Assembly (NCBI GenBank): GCA_030632525.1
Contig: DAOVUP010000155.1
Coordinates: 1 to 5,093, forward strand
DNA length: 5,093 bases
Origin: Desulfobacteraceae bacterium
Lineage (GTDB): Bacteria > Desulfobacterota > DSM-4660 > Desulfatiglandales > Desulfatiglandaceae
Reading direction: 5' to 3'
Below, piece by piece: positions 1 through 4,993 of this stretch. The notes beneath the pieces are model-generated. The model worked only from the letters and a program-made list of their open reading frames with translations. It had not been told where the DNA came from and did no database searches. A program made the translations under genes and the position numbers. The number at the start of each line of letters is the position of its first letter. Within the stretch, counting starts at the first letter, position 1.

Positions 1-795
1 AAATCCACCGAAACCGCCGCCGAAACCACCAAAACTTCCACCGACCCCACCGCTGGAGTATCCTGATCCACGTCCACCCCCGCCGCCAAGGCCAAAGAGG
101 AGGGCCAGGAAAAAGAACCAGGACCCACCACGTCTTTTCGATATCAGCATAAATATGATGAATATAATGAGAATTGGCAAAAAGGAAAACCCGGCCCGTT
201 TCTTGACAGCTTTTTGCGGCATCTGACCGGATAGCTCGATCCCTGAAGCCTTTGCAACGACCTGGGCCACGGCTAAGGCGCCTGCAAGCAACCCCTCGCC
301 GAACTTGTCCTGCTTGAGAAAAGGGGTCATGTAGCGATCGCGGATCTCCCCAACCAGGCCGTCAGGGAGTATCCCCTCCACACCATACCCGGTCTCAATA
401 CGCATCTTTCTCTCTTTCACTGTTACAAAGATCAGGACGCCTTTGTCTTCTCCCTTTTTGCCGATTCCCCAGGCCCTGTAAAGGCGATTGGCATAGTCGT
501 TATACTCCGCGCCCCCGATATCCGGCATGGTGACAACTACGATGGGAATTCCCGTCTTTTGAAGCAATGCCCCTGTGACAGCGGCAATTTTCTGCTTATA
601 TGCCGGGGGAATTACATTGGCGAAGTCATTAACAAGGCCCTTTGGTTTTGGGAAGGGGCGTTCGGCCCGGGCTGCAGAGATTGGGATCAGCCAGAGGAGG
701 CAAATGGCAGCCAAGAGAGCCATCAGCTTTAGAGGTGTCTTCTCCGAAAGGGCTTCAGGCTGATGTCTGGCAGTATGAAAAGATGAATTGGGCAT
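1..795 (-). CDS. TPM-domain (YgcG-like) secreted/membrane protein, 3' end cut by window edge
   Basis: The minus frame is open from ATG 795 to the left edge, giving 265 residues and no stop. Residues 25-44 form a signal peptide: a hydrophobic run, then A-R-A before E45. The TPM domain follows at about 50-180, with the family-typical stretches GLVNDFANVIPP (53-64), KTGIPIVVVTMPD, YRAWGIGKKGEDKGVLI and ETGYGVEGILPD. After it come a transmembrane segment (about 203-219), a basic KRRGG turn, a second hydrophobic stretch (226-235) and a tail of Gly with Phe/Ser, as in family members that end in low-complexity glycine. TPM proteins have been linked to membrane-protein quality control and phosphatase activity, but the role here is unknown. 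The start is uncertain: ATG 795 gives about 24 residues ahead of the hydrophobic core, ATG 723 would start at the core, and neither has a clear Shine-Dalgarno. The family is confident; the function is not. Confidence 0.88.
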   Translation of the reverse strand, partial: MPNSSFHTARHQPEALSEKTPLKLMALLAAICLLWLIPISAARAERPFPKPKGLVNDFANVIPPAYKQKIAAVTGALLQKTGIPIVVVTMPDIGGAEYNDYANRLYRAWGIGKKGEDKGVLIFVTVKERKMRIETGYGVEGILPDGLVGEIRDRYMTPFLKQDKFGEGLLAGALAVAQVVAKASGIELSGQMPQKAVKKRAGFSFLPILIIFIIFMLISKRRGGSWFFFLALLFGLGGGGGRGSGYSSGGVGGSFGGFGGGFGGF

Positions 796-1013
796 GATGA
801 TTCAGAGATTTAATAATTTATAGAATTATGGAAGCAAAACCGAAAAATTATCTCAATATATACATTGAATTCATGTTTACGTCATCATTTATTTTACAGG
901 CTTTTTGCGAGAGAGAGGATAGATTCATACTTAACAGTTGCACGCTGCTCATAAATATGAAACAGTAGAAGCATGATGGTTTGTTTTTGCGTAAGTCCTG
1001 AGGGGATAGAGAT
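796..1013. other. AT-rich divergent intergenic region
   Basis: This gap separates the divergent TPM and GAF genes and should hold both promoters. I found no convincing sigma70 or sigma54 pair for either gene. The best plus-strand candidate is weak: TTGAAT at 865-870, 17 nt, then TTTATT at 888-893. The only strong sequence feature is the palindrome at 853-868, listed separately. No open frame of note lies here. Confidence 0.5.
853..868. promoter_or_regulatory. Palindromic site, possible operator
   Basis: TCAATATATACATTGA is a 16-bp palindrome with one mismatched pair (A/C at the sixth positions from each end). Five-base arms TCAAT/ATTGA frame an AT core. It sits about 58 bp upstream of the TPM start and 145 bp upstream of the GAF start, where an operator controlling either gene could lie. 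AT-rich DNA produces such palindromes by chance, and no cognate regulator is visible, so this is tentative. Confidence 0.25.
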
Positions 1014-1541
1014 ATGGCAGAAAGCTTTTTAGATCTCTCTTCTTTTGCCCTTAGCAGGGTTATAGACGTAATTTACAGGGATGAGGAGTATCTTAGCGAT
1101 GTACTTTACTTCGTAGTATCCCTGGCTTCCGAACTCACGGGCGCAAAAGGGAGCACGATCCGGGTCCTGGAACAGGGCAACTTCAGGCTCAAAGTGGTTT
1201 CGTCATATGGCCTCAGCAAGAAGTACCTTAACTCAGGGGCCATTGATTACGGGAAAAGTGTAACCGAGATTATGCAAGGGGATATCATTATTATTAATGA
1301 TTTTGAGTCAGATCCCCGAATTCAGAACCTGGATGCGGCCAAGAAAGAGGGTTTGAATTCGGTTATCGGTATTCCGTTTACCGTGAATGAGACAACCTAC
1401 TCTATTTTGAGGACCTATTTTCCCTTCAAAAAAGTCCCTTCCCATGATGAAATGCAGTTCTTGAACAGCCTCGGAAAGCTGGCTTGTTTGGCCATTGAGC
1501 GGGCCGCATTAGGTGCAATGCGGGGGTTGGGGATGGATTGA
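1014..1541 (+). CDS. Stand-alone GAF-domain protein
   Basis: This 175-residue cytoplasmic protein is almost entirely one GAF domain (about residues 25-163). It starts with a helix, then the first strands LTGAKGSTIRVLEQ (41-54), the SYGLSKKYL segment (64-72), the DFESDPRIQ stretch (96-104), GLNSVIGIPF (113-122), and a closing helix containing LACLAIERA (156-164). GAF domains bind small ligands such as cyclic nucleotides or mediate dimerisation. No kinase, cyclase, HTH or GGDEF domain follows, so any output must come through a partner protein or from dimerisation. I see no cysteine pair or heme/bilin motif that would name the ligand. The start is supported by GAGGGG at 1000-1005, 8 nt before ATG. 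It converges on the cNMP-binding gene with only 7 bp between the stop codons. The domain call is strong; ligand and partner are unknown. Confidence 0.85.
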   Translation: MAESFLDLSSFALSRVIDVIYRDEEYLSDVLYFVVSLASELTGAKGSTIRVLEQGNFRLKVVSSYGLSKKYLNSGAIDYGKSVTEIMQGDIIIINDFESDPRIQNLDAAKKEGLNSVIGIPFTVNETTYSILRTYFPFKKVPSHDEMQFLNSLGKLACLAIERAALGAMRGLGMD

Positions 1542-1548
1542 GCCCATT

Positions 1549-2142
1549 TCACCCCTTATAGAATTCAGGATACAGTTTTTTTGCGCACTCCGGGCAGATT
1601 CCGTGACTGAATTCGGTTTCGGAATGGTCACGGATATATACTTCTATAGGTGTCCATGAATCATCATTTTCGCGTATCTTCTTACAGTTAGCGCAAATGG
1701 GCAAGAACGATCCTAAAGTGTTTCTTATGAACTTTTCATTGGCCCGAATGCGTTGACTTAACATCTGGAGTAATTCCACTGCCATGGCAGGGGATTGTTC
1801 TATCTCTTTTCGCAGATCCCACTCCAAGGTAAGGACGTGGGTATCCTCTTTGGCCACCACGCTTGCCGACCGGGGCAGATCATCTATGAGAGCCATTTCG
1901 CCGAAGTAGGAACGTGGACCAAAAGACCCCAAAATCCTCTCGCTTTTTCCACCAAGGTCCTTGATAGCTTCAGCCCGACCGCTGATGATAATGAAGAGCT
2001 TGCTGCCATGAGCGCCCTCTTTGATAATCACTTCTCCCTCGTGAAATTGCTGGCGCCGGGTCTGATCAGCGATTTGTGTCAGATCTTCACCTTTCATGTG
2101 GGAAAAGAGAGAAACCTCGGACAAAAAATCTATTTCACTCAT
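1549..2142 (-). CDS. Cyclic-nucleotide-binding domain protein with C-terminal four-cysteine motif
   Basis: The protein has 197 residues. Residues 7-130 are a Crp-type cNMP-binding beta-barrel: LFSHM start (12-16), FHEGEVIIKEGAHGSKLFIIISG (33-55) and a phosphate-binding cassette FGEMALIDDLPRSASV (80-95), in which E82 and R91 match the residues that contact the ribose and phosphate of cAMP or cGMP. Unlike Crp/Fnr regulators it has no DNA-binding HTH after the hinge helix (120-140). Instead it ends in LPICANCKKIR...FSHGICPECAKKLYPEF, with paired cysteines C150/C153 and C183/C186 spaced like a zinc ribbon. I recall this tail on the C-termini of PAS and response-regulator proteins in delta-proteobacteria; its function is not established. 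Start: AGGAG (top strand 2150-2154) lies 7 nt before ATG. It has its own promoter at 2263-2291. It is probably a cytoplasmic second-messenger sensor acting by protein contact. Confidence 0.9.
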   Translation of the reverse strand: MSEIDFLSEVSLFSHMKGEDLTQIADQTRRQQFHEGEVIIKEGAHGSKLFIIISGRAEAIKDLGGKSERILGSFGPRSYFGEMALIDDLPRSASVVAKEDTHVLTLEWDLRKEIEQSPAMAVELLQMLSQRIRANEKFIRNTLGSFLPICANCKKIRENDDSWTPIEVYIRDHSETEFSHGICPECAKKLYPEFYKG

Positions 2143-2185
2143 GCTTGGACTCCTATTGTCGGGAAATTGCAGGCCGAATTGTTAA

Positions 2186-2232
2186 ATCCTTTTCCTTAGG
2201 TAACCGGGACGACCCTCCCGACCTGGAAGGAT
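2186..2232 (-). promoter_or_regulatory. Bulged stem-loop in the leader of the cNMP-binding gene
   Basis: Read on the minus strand, CCTT-CC-AGGT-CGGGA (2230 to 2216) pairs with TCCCG-GTT-ACCT-AAGG (2209 to 2194). This gives 13 base pairs in three blocks, with a CC bulge on one side, a GTT bulge on the other and a six-base loop GGGTCG. An alternative closing helix is possible: ATCCTT (2232-2227) with AAGGAT (2191-2186). It lies wholly within the leader predicted from the promoter at 2263-2291 and ends about 35 nt before the ribosome-binding site. No U-run follows, so it is not an ordinary intrinsic terminator. It matches no riboswitch consensus I recognise. It may be a translational control or protein-binding element. 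Confidence 0.4.
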
Positions 2233-2262
2233 AGCGTCGGCATCAAGGCTCACATATCCTAA

Positions 2263-2291
2263 ATTATATCATGTTCGTTTTTTTCTGACAA
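2263..2291 (-). promoter_or_regulatory. Sigma70-type promoter of the cNMP-binding gene
   Basis: On the minus strand TTGTCA (top 2286-2291) is followed after 17 nt by a perfect TATAAT (top 2263-2268). This is five of six bases at -35, all six at -10, and ideal spacing. Transcription would begin near 2256, giving a leader of about 110 nt before ATG 2142. Confidence 0.75.
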
Positions 2292-2318
2292 GAGAGATCA
2301 CAAGGAGCCCCTTTTCTA

Positions 2319-2346
2319 TTGACCGGTGCAGGATTCATCTTAATAA
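2319..2346 (+). promoter_or_regulatory. Weak candidate promoter for the DUF72 gene
   Basis: TTGACC at 2319-2324 is a good -35 (five of six). The matching -10, TAATAA at 2341-2346 after 16 nt, is poor (three of six). If used, transcription would start at about 2353, inside the repeat copy at 2350-2374. It is offered mainly because no better plus-strand pair lies in 2143-2384. Confidence 0.25.
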
Positions 2347-2349
2347 TAA

Positions 2350-2374
2350 CGACTTAACCACTTAACGAGGTCTG
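2350..2374 (+). repeat. Octamer-based dispersed repeat, copy 1
   Basis: This 25-nt unit differs at one base from the copy at 4169-4193 and is inverted relative to 4028-4062. On the complementary strand it reads CAGACCTCG followed by TTAAGTGG and TTAAGTCG, that is, a fixed nine-base head plus tandem octamers. It ends 10 nt before the DUF72 start codon, and its GAGG (2367-2370) is the only Shine-Dalgarno-like sequence there, although 14 nt from ATG is long. Confidence 0.8.
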
Positions 2375-2384
2375 TAACATACAG

Positions 2385-3398
2385 ATGGGCAATGAAAACA
2401 TAGAGAGTATTGCATCGTTTCAGTTCCGTGATCTCCACCCTGACCTGTTTATCGGGACGGCAAGCGACCGGTATGGAGGCTGGATTGGGCAGATCTATAC
2501 CGAAGGACGCTTCGGCAGGAACATAACCAGGCGGTCTAAGAAGGTTGGAGGAAAAACCTTTAGGGAAGAGGTCTTGCCTGTGCAGTCTGTAGAAGAGTAT
2601 TTCCGGCATTTCCGTATCCTCGAATTAGATTTTACCTTTTATCTTCCATTATTAGATAGAGCGGAAAAACCGACCCGGGTCTTTCACCTGCTTCACACCT
2701 ATAGGCAGCATCTCAAGAAGGGTGATGGACTTATCTTAAAGGCTCCTCAAGTTATCTTTGCGAGAAAAGTCCTTCGGCAGGGTAAATTTATTGACAATGA
2801 ACACTACCTGAACCCCGGAGTTTTTATTAAACAGTTCTACGAACCAGCCATCGAACTGTTGGCCCCGTGGCTTGAAGGAATTGTCTTTGAGCAGGAGTAT
2901 CAGCGAAAGGGTAATCGGGTTTCTCCTGAGGAGCAGGCTGCTGAGTTGGATGCATTTTTTGGGGCTATCCCGGAGGATAACCGCTACCATGTAGAGCTTC
3001 GCACCGAGGCGTTTCTCACCGGTCCCGTCTTCAAGGTCTTAGAAGGGTATGGTGTGGGTCAGGTTTTGTCTCACTGGACCTGGCTCCCCCCCCTATCAAA
3101 ACAGTTCGCACTTTCCGGAAAGAGATTTCTGAACAGAAACAGTTGCATTATCAGGTTGATGACTCCAAATGGGATGAGATATGAAGACGCATATGCTCGG
3201 GCCCACCCTTTCAATACGCTGGTAAGAGGTATGCAGAGCTCGGGAATGGTACAGGATACGATCGAGCTCATAAAGAGAGCAATAAATGAAAAAGTGCGGA
3301 TCAACGTTATCATCAACAACCGTGCAGGGGGAAATGCCCCACTCATTGCACAGCAGATAGCCAACGGATTCCTTGCCGTTCCAGAGATAACCGGCTAA
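2385..3398 (+). CDS. DUF72 (YecE-like) family protein
   Basis: The protein has 337 residues and no signal peptide or membrane segment. It has the DUF72 order of motifs: FIGTASDRYGGWIGQIYTEG (22-41), the family GTSGWxYxxW-type opening; VEEYFRHFRILELDFTFY (69-86), the conserved V-E-x-N-x-T-F-Y-like strand and helix; LKAPQVIF (about 118-125), the F-K-A/V-P-x-x-I strand; a long central helix region; VELRTEAFL (about 204-212), matching V-E-x-R-x-x-S; and NNRAGGNAPLIAQQIA (311-326), matching the terminal N-N-x-x-G-x-A-P segment. DUF72 forms a TIM-barrel-like fold of unknown activity. The protein is longer than the usual 240-280 residues, partly through a basic insertion at about 42-66 (RFGRN..RRSKKVGGK). 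The start was chosen as the first ATG; its ribosome-binding site is weak. Its stop overlaps the opposing thioesterase stop. Confidence 0.87.
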   Translation: MGNENIESIASFQFRDLHPDLFIGTASDRYGGWIGQIYTEGRFGRNITRRSKKVGGKTFREEVLPVQSVEEYFRHFRILELDFTFYLPLLDRAEKPTRVFHLLHTYRQHLKKGDGLILKAPQVIFARKVLRQGKFIDNEHYLNPGVFIKQFYEPAIELLAPWLEGIVFEQEYQRKGNRVSPEEQAAELDAFFGAIPEDNRYHVELRTEAFLTGPVFKVLEGYGVGQVLSHWTWLPPLSKQFALSGKRFLNRNSCIIRLMTPNGMRYEDAYARAHPFNTLVRGMQSSGMVQDTIELIKRAINEKVRINVIINNRAGGNAPLIAQQIANGFLAVPEITG

Positions 3399-3859
3399 TC
3401 GAAAAACTTTACCGGAAGCCTGGCCTGGCCTTGGATTTGCAATGACTGAAGAACCATCATAGTGGCGGTGCCGTGGGCCAATAGCCTGTTCTTCTGGTCT
3501 GCAATGGTGGCCTCACTCAGACAGAGGGTTTTTCCGGTCTTTAAAACTTTCCCTTTTGCAATAAAAGTGCCACTTGACGCCGGGGCTAAGTAATTCAAAT
3601 TCATTTCCACAGTAGTTAATCCGAGAGGTTCCTCTATTTCCGTATAACTGGCCCAGAAACAGGCAGCATCCATCATGGATGAGTAGACACCCCCGTGTAC
3701 CATCCCATAAGGCTGGAGATGCTTCTCCTGCACCTCTATCTTTAAAACAGACCTGCCGGCCTCAAGGGAAACAATATCCATTGAAAGCAGACTGAAATAG
3801 GGACAGTTGTTTACGCTTTTTTGAACGGCTGCAGCATGGTCAGGGTTTAATTTTTTCAT
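3395..3859 (-). CDS. PaaI-like hotdog-fold thioesterase
   Basis: The 154 residues fit a single hotdog domain of the PaaI/4HBT group, which hydrolyses acyl-CoA or aryl-CoA thioesters in the cytoplasm. The key segment is PYGMVHGGVYSSMMDAACFWA (50-70): H55-G56-G57 starts the long central helix and D64 is at the position of the usual catalytic acid, giving the HGG-x6-D pattern. It is followed by the strands TTVEMNLNYLAPASSGTFIAKGKVLKTGKTLCLSEATI, typical of the family in having N-Y-L-x-P. The start is good: GAGGA (top 3867-3871) lies 8 nt before ATG. It is transcribed away from the STAS operon and converges on the DUF72 gene with a 4-bp overlap. Substrate cannot be told from sequence; a housekeeping role in releasing CoA from dead-end thioesters is typical for this group. 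Confidence 0.9.
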   Translation of the reverse strand: MKKLNPDHAAAVQKSVNNCPYFSLLSMDIVSLEAGRSVLKIEVQEKHLQPYGMVHGGVYSSMMDAACFWASYTEIEEPLGLTTVEMNLNYLAPASSGTFIAKGKVLKTGKTLCLSEATIADQKNRLLAHGTATMMVLQSLQIQGQARLPVKFFD

Positions 3860-3996
3860 AGGGTTTTCCTCACGGTTGGATCGGATTCTCTTGTTTAAAG
3901 GGCTGTTTAATTGATAGTTTGCAGATATCAGATTGATAAGGGATAATCAACGAAAAAGGCCTTTCTAACGGGTGATAACAGACTGGTTTTTGTGCT

Positions 3997-4026
3997 TTGA
4001 CAGGGTGACGGTCTATATCTTATACT
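3997..4026 (+). promoter_or_regulatory. Strong sigma70-type promoter of the STAS-kinase operon
   Basis: TTGACA (3997-4002, perfect) and TATACT (4021-4026, five of six) are 18 nt apart. Transcription would begin near 4033, inside the first repeat arm, and leave a leader of about 187 nt before the STAS start. It is the best plus-strand promoter in the window. Confidence 0.72.
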
Positions 4027-4027
4027 A

Positions 4028-4062
4028 CAGACCTCGTTAAGTGGTTGAGTGGTTAAGTGGTT
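4028..4062 (-). repeat. Octamer-based dispersed repeat, copy 2 (inverted, three octamers)
   Basis: On the plus strand it reads CAGACCTCG, then TTAAGTGG (4037-4044), TTGAGTGG (4045-4052), TTAAGTGG (4053-4060) and TT. The other two copies have two octamers, so this copy has one extra unit. It is inverted relative to copies 1 and 3 and begins one base after the -10 box of the operon promoter. Confidence 0.8.
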
Positions 4063-4219
4063 GTTATGATTTGAATTCATATCGTTTGCCGTCAAAATTG
4101 GACACTTGATATGTTTGAAATACTAACATATTGATTTAATCCCGCTAAAGATGGCGGGACTTATTTACCGACTTAACCACTCAACGAGGTCTGAAATTGA
4201 CACTTAGAAGGGGGTAAAT
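4033..4219 (+). promoter_or_regulatory. Structured 5' leader of the STAS-kinase operon
   Basis: The repeat arms 4028-4050 and 4171-4193 are complementary over 23 positions with two differences, one of which becomes a G-U pair in RNA. Because the arms are made of octamers, a shifted pairing also exists: 4044-4058 with 4171-4185, 15 of 15. Inside the arms are two more hairpins: 4106-4115 with 4125-4134 (10 pairs, two of them wobble, loop 4116-4124), and CCCGC 4141-4145 with GCGGG 4154-4158. The result is a multi-branch RNA ending 12 nt before the Shine-Dalgarno. It could regulate expression or be an inert repeat element. The folding is by eye. Confidence 0.4.
4169..4193 (+). repeat. Octamer-based dispersed repeat, copy 3
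   Basis: This 25-nt copy differs from copy 1 (2350-2374) by one base, a C for a T in one octamer, and is in the same orientation. It ends 26 nt before the STAS start codon and forms the right arm of the inverted pair with 4028-4062. No target-site duplication is evident outside the two arms. Confidence 0.8.
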
Positions 4220-4555
4220 ATGAACATAATAAATACTGGGAAGGAAAAGGACTGTTTAATCGTCAGCGTCGAGGGCAGGATGGATGCTGTATCTACCCCT
4301 GAATTTGAACAGACTCTGGGGGGTTGGATAGATGAGGGGAATATCAGGTTTATCGTTGATCTTGCCGGTCTTGATTATATCAGCAGCGCCGGTCTTCGAG
4401 GCATCCTGACAAGCGTTAAAAGGCTAAAGGCGGAGGGGGGGCAGATTGTTCTTACTACCCTGCACGGTACAGTCAAGGAGGTATTTGAAATTTCTGGATT
4501 CAGTACCATTATTCCGATCTTTGAATCAGTAGAGGACGCCCTTCAAGAGATGTGA
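4220..4555 (+). CDS. STAS-domain anti-sigma factor antagonist (SpoIIAA/RsbV type)
   Basis: The 111 residues form one complete STAS domain, the usual length for this family. Visible are LIVSVEGRMDAVSTPEFEQTL (13-33), matching the family G-x-h-D-x-x-x-x-x-x-h-x-x-x-L strand and helix; FIVDLAGLDYISSAGLRGIL (44-63); and the closing helix at 102-110. By alignment with the M-D-S-S/T-G-L motif of SpoIIAA and RsbV, S56 in I-S-S-A-G-L is the likely phosphorylated serine. In a partner switch the unphosphorylated form binds the kinase and releases the kinase's target; phosphorylation by the kinase ends this. The ribosome-binding site is excellent: AGAAGGGGG (4206-4214), 5 nt before ATG. It is the first gene of the operon behind the promoter at 3997-4026, and is followed in the same frame by the kinase. 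Confidence 0.92.
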   Translation: MNIINTGKEKDCLIVSVEGRMDAVSTPEFEQTLGGWIDEGNIRFIVDLAGLDYISSAGLRGILTSVKRLKAEGGQIVLTTLHGTVKEVFEISGFSTIIPIFESVEDALQEM

Positions 4556-4579
4556 GGGAAGGGGAAACGGTTTTGTCCC

Positions 4580-4987
4580 ATGCCAGAGATAAAGTCGGCA
4601 GCCAAGATTGAGCATTTAAAACGGCTAATAGAATTCGTGGCAGGTCATGCAGAAATGGCAGGATTCACCGTCAACCGGATCAACAAGATAAAGTTGGTCG
4701 CGGAAGAGGTCCTGGTCAATATCTTTCAATATGCCTATCCTGGGACGGATGGTGACGTCGTGCTTGATTGCCGGAGCGAGGATGATGTTGGGTTAATATT
4801 AGAGATCTCTGATAACGGCATTCCCTTCAATATCCTTGAGTTTCCTGATCCAGATGTGACCACGGATTTCTCTGAGCGCGAGATTGGGGGATTAGGAGTA
4901 CTTTTCGTAAAGGAGATGGTGGATGAGGCCCGGTATCGGCGAAAAGGAAACAGTAATATTCTGACTCTTATTTTTCGGAAGGAGTGA
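4580..4987 (+). CDS. HATPase-type anti-sigma factor serine kinase (RsbW/SpoIIAB-like)
   Basis: The 135-residue protein is a compact GHKL ATPase of the serine-kinase anti-sigma type, without sensor or phospho-acceptor domains. The N box is KLVAEEVLVNIFQYAY (38-53), with E43 and N47 matching the E-A-V-T-N motif that holds the catalytic base and binds Mg-ATP. The G1 box is ISDNGIPFN (76-84), with D78 contacting adenine. The G2 box is GGLGVLFVKEMVDE (103-116). The final strand NSNILTLIF (about 124-132) ends the fold. Such kinases phosphorylate the partner STAS protein and sequester a sigma factor or another target. The start at ATG 4580 is the only ATG/GTG/TTG in frame after the STAS stop; its Shine-Dalgarno-like AGGGAAGGGG is 15 nt away, so translational coupling to STAS is likely. 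The target is not in the window. Confidence 0.92.
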   Translation: MPEIKSAAKIEHLKRLIEFVAGHAEMAGFTVNRINKIKLVAEEVLVNIFQYAYPGTDGDVVLDCRSEDDVGLILEISDNGIPFNILEFPDPDVTTDFSEREIGGLGVLFVKEMVDEARYRRKGNSNILTLIFRKE

Positions 4988-4993
4988 TAAGAA

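Larger units (their letters stand above)
3860..4219. other. 360-bp divergent intergenic region with promoter and repeats
   Basis: No gene is visible. The left part (3860-3996) is upstream of the thioesterase and contains related short motifs: TTGATAG at 3921-3927 and the imperfect palindrome TTGATAAGGGATAATCAA at 3933-3950. Any minus promoter here is poor; TTATCA, 17 nt, TATCAA is the best I see. The right part holds the strong plus promoter (3997-4026) and the 166-bp inverted-repeat segment (4028-4193), then the STAS ribosome-binding site at 4206-4214. Confidence 0.7.

Noticed and set aside
575..763. Open plus-strand frame of 62 codons
   Set aside because: It is antisense to the signal peptide and start of the TPM domain, which read well on the minus strand.
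1795..2199. Open plus-strand frame of 134 codons antisense to the cNMP gene
   Set aside because: It lies mostly opposite a protein with clear cNMP and CxxC motifs, has no ribosome-binding site or family resemblance, and is a shadow frame.
2194..2256. Cyclic-di-GMP (GEMM) riboswitch ahead of the cNMP gene
   Set aside because: A stretch resembling its closing part (CCCGGTTACC) is present, but the conserved core blocks, such as the GGGACGCAAAGCC-type segment in the right order, are missing.
2340..3364. Three minus-strand frames (2340-2609, 2736-2990, 3071-3364)
   Set aside because: All lie opposite the well-supported DUF72 gene and have no motifs or ribosome-binding sites.
4028..4062. CRISPR array or tandem satellite
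   Set aside because: Units are only 8 bp, contiguous, at most three, with no spacers and no cas genes.
2350..4062. Composite transposon bounded by the inverted repeat copies 1 and 2
   Set aside because: The enclosed genes (DUF72, thioesterase) are ordinary, there is no transposase and no target duplication, and the repeats are better explained as a dispersed family.
4553..4555. Selenocysteine or programmed readthrough at the STAS TGA
   Set aside because: The STAS domain is complete at this stop, the kinase has its own ATG and complete fold, and no cysteine-equivalent position is involved.
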